A DNA stretch of 64,000 nt, taken from NCBI RefSeq assembly GCF_009604425.1, contig NZ_WEGI01000012.1, positions 353,251-417,250 of the forward strand, in the 5' to 3' direction. Below the pieces are notes generated by a model that saw nothing but the letters and a program-made list of their open reading frames with translations, searched no databases and was not told where the DNA came from. This document shows positions 59,122 through 64,000 of the stretch, piece after piece. The position numbers and the translations under genes are program-made. The stretch's first letter is position 1, and the number at the start of each line of letters is the position of its first letter. Source of the DNA: Nocardia aurantia. Its GTDB lineage: Bacteria > Actinomycetota > Actinomycetes > Mycobacteriales > Mycobacteriaceae.

Positions 59122-60570
59122 ATGACCGCAGCTGTTACTCGAGAAAACCCGAGCCGGGCGGGTTCCGGCGCCGGCCGCGTCGCCCGCGTCATCGGCCCCG
59201 TCGTCGACGTGGAGTTCCCGCGTGGCGCCATTCCCGAGCTGTACAACGCTCTGCACGTCGACATCACGCTGCCCTCGGTGGCCAAGACGCTGACCCTCGA
59301 GGTCGCGCAGCACCTCGGCGACAACATCGTTCGCACCATCTCCATGCAGCCGACCGACGGCCTGATCCGCGGCGTGCCGGTGTCCGACACCGGCAAGCCG
59401 ATCTCGGTTCCCGTCGGCGATGTCGTCAAGGGCCACGTGTTCAACGCCCTCGGTGACTGCCTCGACTCCCCGGGCACCGGCCGCGACGGCGAGCAGTGGG
59501 GCATCCACCGCCAGCCGCCGGCCTTCGACCAGCTCGAGGGCAAGACCGAGATCCTGGAGACGGGCATCAAGGTCATCGACCTGCTCACCCCGTACGTCAA
59601 GGGCGGCAAGATCGGCCTGTTCGGCGGCGCCGGTGTCGGCAAGACCGTGCTGATCCAGGAGATGATCACCCGTATCGCGCGGGAGTTCTCCGGTACCTCC
59701 GTGTTCGCCGGCGTCGGCGAGCGCACCCGTGAGGGCACCGACCTCCACCTGGAAATGGAAGAGATGGGCGTCCTCCCGGACACCGCCCTCGTCTTCGGCC
59801 AGATGGACGAGCCGCCGGGGACGCGTATGCGCGTCGCCCTCTCGGCGCTGACCATGGCGGAGTACTTCCGCGATGTGCAGAACCAGGACGTGCTGCTGTT
59901 CATCGACAACATCTTCCGGTTCACCCAGGCCGGTTCCGAGGTGTCGACCCTGCTGGGCCGCATGCCTTCCGCCGTCGGTTACCAGCCGACCCTGGCGGAC
60001 GAGATGGGCCAGCTCCAGGAGCGGATCACCTCGACCCGCGGCCGCTCGATCACCTCGATGCAGGCGATCTACGTGCCCGCCGACGACTACACCGACCCGG
60101 CGCCGGCCACCACCTTCGCCCACCTGGACGCGACGACCGAGCTCTCCCGCCCGATCTCGCAGAAGGGCATCTACCCGGCCGTCGATCCGCTGACCTCGAC
60201 CTCCCGCATCCTGGAGGCCTCGATCCTGGGTCAGCGGCACTTCGACGTCGCCAACGAGGTGAAGCGAATCCTGCAGAAGTACAAGGAACTCCAGGACATC
60301 ATCGCCATCCTCGGCATGGACGAGCTCTCCGAGGAGGACAAGGTCCTCGTCGGCCGGGCGCGTCGTCTGGAGAAGTTCCTCGGCCAGAACTTCATCGTGG
60401 CCGAGAAGTTCACCGGTCAGGTCGGTTCGGTCGTGCCGCTGGAGCAGACCATCGACGACTTCGACCGTGTCACCAAGGGTGAATTCGATCACCTGCCGGA
60501 GCAGGCGTTCAACTCCTGCGGTGGCCTGGACGACGTCGAGGCGGCCGCGAAGAAGATCGCCGGGAAGTAG
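59122..60570 (+). CDS. atpD: ATP synthase F1 subunit beta
   Basis: 482 residues, the catalytic subunit. Walker A GGAGVGKTVLIQEMI, the catalytic Glu in GERTREGTDLHLEM, and the DELSEED motif as MDELSEEDKVLV. It makes and hydrolyses ATP at the alpha-beta interfaces. ATG 59122 follows GGAAGAG. Ends 6 bases before atpC. Confidence 0.98.
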   Translation: MTAAVTRENPSRAGSGAGRVARVIGPVVDVEFPRGAIPELYNALHVDITLPSVAKTLTLEVAQHLGDNIVRTISMQPTDGLIRGVPVSDTGKPISVPVGDVVKGHVFNALGDCLDSPGTGRDGEQWGIHRQPPAFDQLEGKTEILETGIKVIDLLTPYVKGGKIGLFGGAGVGKTVLIQEMITRIAREFSGTSVFAGVGERTREGTDLHLEMEEMGVLPDTALVFGQMDEPPGTRMRVALSALTMAEYFRDVQNQDVLLFIDNIFRFTQAGSEVSTLLGRMPSAVGYQPTLADEMGQLQERITSTRGRSITSMQAIYVPADDYTDPAPATTFAHLDATTELSRPISQKGIYPAVDPLTSTSRILEASILGQRHFDVANEVKRILQKYKELQDIIAILGMDELSEEDKVLVGRARRLEKFLGQNFIVAEKFTGQVGSVVPLEQTIDDFDRVTKGEFDHLPEQAFNSCGGLDDVEAAAKKIAGK

Positions 60571-60576
60571 TCCACC

Positions 60577-60975
60577 ATGGCGGAGATGTCAGTTGATCTG
60601 GTCGCCATCGAGCGGCGGCTGTGGTCGGGGCAGGCGACATTCGTCGGCGCCCAGACCACGGAGGGGCAGATCGGTATTCTGCCCGGCCACGAGCCCGTCC
60701 TCGGCCAGCTGGTCGAGGGCGGCACGGTGACCATCGTCGGCACCGACGGCGAGCGCATCGTCGCCGCCGTCAACGGCGGGTTCTTCTCGGTCGCTCCGGT
60801 CACTCGGGACGGCAGTGCGACGTCGACGGTCCGGATTCTCGCCGAGACAGCGGAATTCGCCGGCGACATCGATGTCGAGGCGGCCCGCGCCGTGCTGGCC
60901 GACCCGAACGCATCCGAGCACGCGCAGGCGGAAGCCCGCGGCCGGGTTCGGGCGGTCGAGGCCGCGACGGCTTGA
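60577..60975 (+). CDS. atpC: ATP synthase F1 subunit epsilon
   Basis: 132 residues. N-terminal beta sandwich with EGQIGILPGHEPVLGQL, then two C-terminal helices (VEAARAVLADPNASEHAQA). Epsilon couples rotation to the c-ring and restrains ATP hydrolysis. Last gene of the atp operon, closed by a strong terminator. Confidence 0.95.
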   Translation: MAEMSVDLVAIERRLWSGQATFVGAQTTEGQIGILPGHEPVLGQLVEGGTVTIVGTDGERIVAAVNGGFFSVAPVTRDGSATSTVRILAETAEFAGDIDVEAARAVLADPNASEHAQAEARGRVRAVEAATA

Positions 60976-60982
60976 GCACACC

Positions 60983-61011
60983 GATGGCCCCGGGAATTTC
61001 CCGGGGCCATC
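60983..61011 (+). terminator. Terminator of the atp operon
   Basis: Perfect 14-bp arms (GATGGCCCCGGGAA / TTCCCGGGGCCATC) around one unpaired T, followed by ATCGTTTTC. It begins 7 bases after the atpC stop. Confidence 0.93.
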
Positions 61012-61085
61012 ATCGTTTTCGGCCACCGCCCGTTCCGGGTGGGGCCCATGTTTGTAGACTCGCCGCAAGGCCGCCTGGTTAGGGG

Positions 61086-61568
61086 ATGACAGGCGCCGCG
61101 ACGGCACAGGGGTCGAGGCGAAGGGACGGACCTGGATTGCGGACCGGGATGGTGCTGCTGATCATTCTGGTGCTGCTGCTCGTCGGTGTGGCGTTGGCTT
61201 CCATCTATCGGTTCATCATGCTGCGACGCGGTGGTACCTCGGCACTGTTGCGGGTGCTTCCGGCAAAGGGCGGACAGGGCTGGCGGCACGGCCTGATCCG
61301 CTACGAGGAGGACCGCCTGGTCTTCTTCAAGCTCACCAGTTTGAAATTCGGCGCGGATTCCACCATCCAGCGCCGCGGGATCGAGGTCGGCGAGCGGCGT
61401 GGCCCGGTCGGCGACGAATACGACATCATGACCGACGAGATCATCGTGACGGCGGTTTCCGACGGTACGGGCGGCTACGAGTTGGCACTCGACCGCGGAT
61501 CGCTCGCGGCATTCCAATCCTGGGTCGAATCCCGCCCGTCCGACCGCGTCCGGCGGCGGCCGAGTTGA
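61086..61568 (+). CDS. DUF2550 membrane protein
   Basis: 160 residues. One membrane span (about 22-43, MVLLIILVLLLVGVALASIY) near the N-terminus, then a cytoplasmic PH-like beta domain with GQGWRHGLIRYEEDRLVFFKL and ELALDRGSLAAFQSWVESR. DUF2550 proteins are found only in actinobacteria and always close to the atp operon in mycolata; function unknown. ATG 61086 has GGGGA just before it. The next gene follows after 13 bp. Confidence 0.9.
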   Translation: MTGAATAQGSRRRDGPGLRTGMVLLIILVLLLVGVALASIYRFIMLRRGGTSALLRVLPAKGGQGWRHGLIRYEEDRLVFFKLTSLKFGADSTIQRRGIEVGERRGPVGDEYDIMTDEIIVTAVSDGTGGYELALDRGSLAAFQSWVESRPSDRVRRRPS

Positions 61569-61581
61569 CGAGGAGTCAGCC

Positions 61582-62175
61582 ATGAGCGTCCATCTCACCC
61601 GGATCTACACCCGCACCGGTGACGACGGCACGACCGGTCTGAGTGATTTCTCCCGCGTCGCGAAGACGGATCCCCGACTGGTCGCCTACGCGGACTGCGA
61701 CGAGACGAACGCCGCGATCGGGGTGGCCATCGCAGTGGGACAACCGAATCCGGCGATCCTACAAGTGCTACGGCAGGTGCAGAACGACCTGTTCGACGCC
61801 GGCGCAGACCTCTCCACGCCGGTCGTGGCCGACCCGAAGCATCCGCCGCTACGCATCACCGAGCCGTACATCGAGCGGCTGGAGCAATGGTGCGACGAGT
61901 TCAATGCCGAACTGGCGCCGCTGAATTCGTTCATCCTGCCCGGCGGGACCGCACTGGCCGCGCTGCTGCACACCGCGCGCACGGTGGCCCGGCGCGCCGA
62001 GCGGTCGGCCTGGTCGGCGATCGACGCGCATCCGGAGGACACGAGCGTGCTGCCCGCGAAATATCTGAACCGCCTGTCGGATCTGTTGTTCATCCTCGGC
62101 CGGGTGGCGAATCCGGACGGAGACATCCTCTGGCATCCCGGCGGACAAGCGCCTATCCCGGGCACGGACCATTAG
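61582..62175 (+). CDS. ATP:cob(I)alamin adenosyltransferase, PduO type
   Basis: 197 residues. Family opening IYTRTGDDGTTGLSDFSRV binds ATP; YADCDETNAAIGVAIA, LPGGTALAALLHTARTVARRAER and LNRLSDLLFILGR are conserved helices. It makes adenosylcobalamin, the cofactor of mutases such as IcmF in this window. A GAGGAGT site precedes ATG 61582. Same place in mycobacteria, though there on the opposite strand. Confidence 0.95.
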   Translation: MSVHLTRIYTRTGDDGTTGLSDFSRVAKTDPRLVAYADCDETNAAIGVAIAVGQPNPAILQVLRQVQNDLFDAGADLSTPVVADPKHPPLRITEPYIERLEQWCDEFNAELAPLNSFILPGGTALAALLHTARTVARRAERSAWSAIDAHPEDTSVLPAKYLNRLSDLLFILGRVANPDGDILWHPGGQAPIPGTDH

Positions 62176-62185
62176 GCTGACGACC

Positions 62186-63454
62186 GTGAGTGAACGTTTC
62201 CTGGTCACCGGTGGCAGCCGGCTCGTCGGCGAGGTCGCGGTGGGCGGCGCCAAGAACAGCGTCCTCAAGTTGATGGCCGCCGCGCTGCTGACCGAGGGCA
62301 CCACGACCATCACCAACTGCCCCGACATCCTCGACGTGCCGCTGATGGCCGAGGTGTTGCGCGGTCTGGGATGTGATGTCGTCGTCGACGGCTCCGTGGT
62401 CACCATCACCACGCCGGCCGAGCCGAAGTACCACGCGGACTTCCCCGCGGTGACGCAGTTCCGCGCCTCGGTCTGCGTGCTCGGTCCGTTGATGGCCCGA
62501 TGCAAGCGCGCGGTGGTCGCGCTACCCGGCGGCGACGCGATCGGGTCGAGGCCGCTGGATATGCATCAGGCCGGCCTGCGACTGCTCGGCGCGACCAGCG
62601 AGATCGAGCACGGCTGCGTGGTGGCCCGCGCCGACGAGCTGCAGGGCGCGCGCATCCGGCTGGACTTCCCCTCGGTCGGCGCGACCGAGAACATCCTGAT
62701 GGCGGCGGTTCTCGCCGAGGGCGAGACGGTCATCGACAATGCGGCGCGCGAACCCGACATCGTCGATCTCTGCACCATGCTGACCCGGATGGGCGCGCGG
62801 ATCAGTGGCGCGGGCACCTCGGTGCTCACCATCCAGGGAGTACGCAAGCTCTCGCCGACCGTGCATCGGGTGATCGGCGACCGCATCGTCGCCGCCACCT
62901 GGGGCATCGCCGCCGCCATGACGCTCGGCGACATCCGGGTGACGGGGATCAATCCCAAACATCTGTCGCTGGTCCTGGACAAGCTGCGGTCGGCCGGCGC
63001 GCGAATCTCCTTCGAGCCCGAGGGTTTTCGCGTGATCCAGGCCGAACGGCCGCGCGCGGTGAACTTCTCCACCCTGCCGTTCCCCGGATTTCCCACGGAT
63101 CTGCAGCCGATGGCCATCGGGCTGGCGGCGATCGCCGACGGCACCTCGATGATCACCGAGAACGTCTTCGAGGCGCGCTTCCGTTTCGTGGAGGAGATGA
63201 TCCGCCTGGGCGCCGACGCGCGGACGGACGGACATCACGCGGTGGTCCGCGGTATCCCGCGGTTGTCGAGCGCGCCGGTGTGGTCGTCGGACATCCGGGC
63301 CGGCGCCGGCCTGGTTCTGGCGGGTCTCGTCGCCGACGGCGTCACCGACGTGCACGACGTGTTCCACATCGATCGTGGTTACCCGAACTTCGTGCAGAAT
63401 CTGCGCGCCCTGGGCGCCGATATCGAGCGGGTCGGTGTCGCAAGCAGGCGCTGA
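62186..63454 (+). CDS. murA: UDP-N-acetylglucosamine 1-carboxyvinyltransferase
   Basis: 422 residues. Substrate loop GGAKNSVLKLMAAALL (Lys23) and the catalytic loop LPGGDAIGSRPLDMH. At the position of the usual catalytic Cys is Asp117, the natural change that makes mycobacterial MurA insensitive to fosfomycin. It makes the first committed step of peptidoglycan synthesis. A TAGGCT box 7 bases before GTG 62186 suggests a leaderless message. The rRNA operon lies directly downstream. Confidence 0.97.
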   Translation: MSERFLVTGGSRLVGEVAVGGAKNSVLKLMAAALLTEGTTTITNCPDILDVPLMAEVLRGLGCDVVVDGSVVTITTPAEPKYHADFPAVTQFRASVCVLGPLMARCKRAVVALPGGDAIGSRPLDMHQAGLRLLGATSEIEHGCVVARADELQGARIRLDFPSVGATENILMAAVLAEGETVIDNAAREPDIVDLCTMLTRMGARISGAGTSVLTIQGVRKLSPTVHRVIGDRIVAATWGIAAAMTLGDIRVTGINPKHLSLVLDKLRSAGARISFEPEGFRVIQAERPRAVNFSTLPFPGFPTDLQPMAIGLAAIADGTSMITENVFEARFRFVEEMIRLGADARTDGHHAVVRGIPRLSSAPVWSSDIRAGAGLVLAGLVADGVTDVHDVFHIDRGYPNFVQNLRALGADIERVGVASRR

Positions 63455-63476
63455 AAACGGCATCTGACCAGGCGAT

Positions 63477-63505
63477 TTGACATCGATTACGGCGGCACGT
63501 AACTT
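63477..63505 (+). promoter_or_regulatory. rrn promoter P1
   Basis: Consensus -35 TTGACA (63477-63482), 17-base spacer, -10 TAACTT (63500-63505). It begins 23 bases after the murA stop. Confidence 0.8.
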
Positions 63506-63618
63506 ATTCGAAGTCAGAGCGACACGGACGCCAACCCGGGGCCGAGAGGCACAGGGGAAACGAGGCCGGACGATGAGCGCCTGACAGATCACATGGTTCG
63601 AGCCCGTGACCAGCCGAT

Positions 63619-63648
63619 TTGGCGAGTCGCCGAGGATCGAGCTAAGCT
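63619..63648 (+). promoter_or_regulatory. Possible second rrn promoter
   Basis: TTGGCG (63619-63624), 18-base spacer, TAAGCT (63643-63648). Weaker than the first, but placed where a second rRNA promoter is expected. Confidence 0.5.
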
Positions 63649-63705
63649 TGAAAAGTTGCCCTACTGAGACTCTCCGGTTGATTCCGGTGAGTTTGGTTTG
63701 TGCGT

Positions 63706-63730
63706 GTGTTCTTTGAGAACTCAATAGTGT
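63706..63730 (+). promoter_or_regulatory. rrn leader boxA-like antitermination element
   Basis: The motif TGTTCTTTGAGAACTCA within 63706-63730 matches the boxA region found in mycobacterial and nocardial rRNA leaders, where Nus factors assemble to prevent Rho termination. GAACTC also forms part of a short inverted repeat with the start of the motif. Confidence 0.75.
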
Positions 63731-63895
63731 GTCGATGAATGTCAGTGCCAAATTTTTTGGTCCCGATTTCTCATACCCCCGTGTGAGGGTCGGGCATTTA
63801 GTCAGCTTTTGAGCTGGCGTTGTTTTTGTCGGGTTTTCGGACTCTGGCCTTTGAAAGTTTTTTTGATTCACCCTTTGGGGGTGTTTCGAGAGTCT

Positions 63896-64000
63896 TCAAC
63901 GGAGAGTTTGATCCTGGCTCAGGACGAACGCTGGCGGCGTGCTTAACACATGCAAGTCGAGCGGTAAGGCCTTCGGGTACACGAGCGGCGAACGGGTGAG
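63896..64000 (+). rRNA. rrs: 16S rRNA, 5' end (runs off the right edge)
   Basis: The universal GAGAGTTTGATCCTGGCTC starts at 63902; by alignment to E. coli numbering the mature 5' end is near 63896. The following GACGAACGCTGGCGGCGTGC and the GAGCGGTAAGGCCTTCGGGT variable region are of Nocardia type. Only about 105 bases are inside the window. Confidence 0.97.

Larger units (their letters stand above)
63455..63895 (+). promoter_or_regulatory. rRNA operon promoter and leader region
   Basis: The 441 bp between murA and 16S rRNA hold two promoters and a leader with T-rich stretches and stem-loop sequences. The part from about 63700 onward is clearly AT-richer than the coding DNA around it and contains boxA-like and processing-stem sequences. 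No gene lies here. Confidence 0.85.

Overview
This window is GC-rich actinobacterial chromosome, most likely Nocardia or a very close relative. The first bases of 16S rRNA at the right edge carry a Nocardia-like V1 stretch. Many starts are GTG, and many genes have a -10 box 6-8 bases before the start codon, as expected for leaderless mRNAs. The right half keeps the mycobacterial/nocardial order argS-lysA-hom-thrC-thrB-rho-rpmE-prfA-prmC-tsaC-rfe-atpIBEFHAGDC-DUF2550-cobO-murA-rrs.

Left part (1-35 kb) is mixed and partly accessory. In order: an MFS transporter fragment; an alpha/beta hydrolase; a BenE-type transporter; an Lrp regulator divergent from a 2-oxoacid dehydrogenase operon (E1 alpha, E1 beta, E2); a thioesterase divergent from a fused isobutyryl-CoA mutase (IcmF); an amidohydrolase; a minus-strand run of SNF2 helicase, SWIM protein and metal-receptor-like protein; a secreted HNH protein; a 3-hydroxyisobutyryl-CoA hydrolase/enoyl-CoA hydratase pair; tRNA-Cys; a MarR regulator; an Hsp70-like membrane protein; two DUF3558 lipoproteins; a Tat metallophosphoesterase; an iron-type binding lipoprotein; AraC divergent from ubiX-ubiD; a flavin monooxygenase divergent from its TetR regulator; a TesB-like thioesterase; and tRNA-Arg. 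Several products fit branched-chain acyl-CoA (valine/isobutyrate) breakdown. The cobalamin adenosyltransferase at 61.6 kb could supply the IcmF cofactor.

Right part (34-64 kb) is mostly housekeeping: a DUF3105/DUF305 pair, arginyl-tRNA synthetase, lysine/threonine biosynthesis, Rho with a long leader, ribosomal protein L31, release factor 1 and its methyltransferase, a MarR-ABC exporter module inserted before tsaC, the cell-wall GlcNAc-1-P transferase, the complete F1Fo ATP synthase, MurA with the fosfomycin-insensitive Asp, and the promoter/leader and first ~105 bases of an rRNA operon.

Non-coding structure worth reading: a four-copy operator array between the monooxygenase and tetR; two ~90-bp palindromic intergenic elements with identical 10-bp ends (7.4 kb and 46.4 kb); a 24-bp minisatellite at 27.4 kb; several clear terminators; and an atpB start that may be a CTG codon. 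I saw no insertion sequence, CRISPR array or phage gene. No single undescribed system stands out beyond doubt; the best leads are the repeat element, the operator array and the Hsp70-like/DUF3558 and SNF2/SWIM neighbourhoods.
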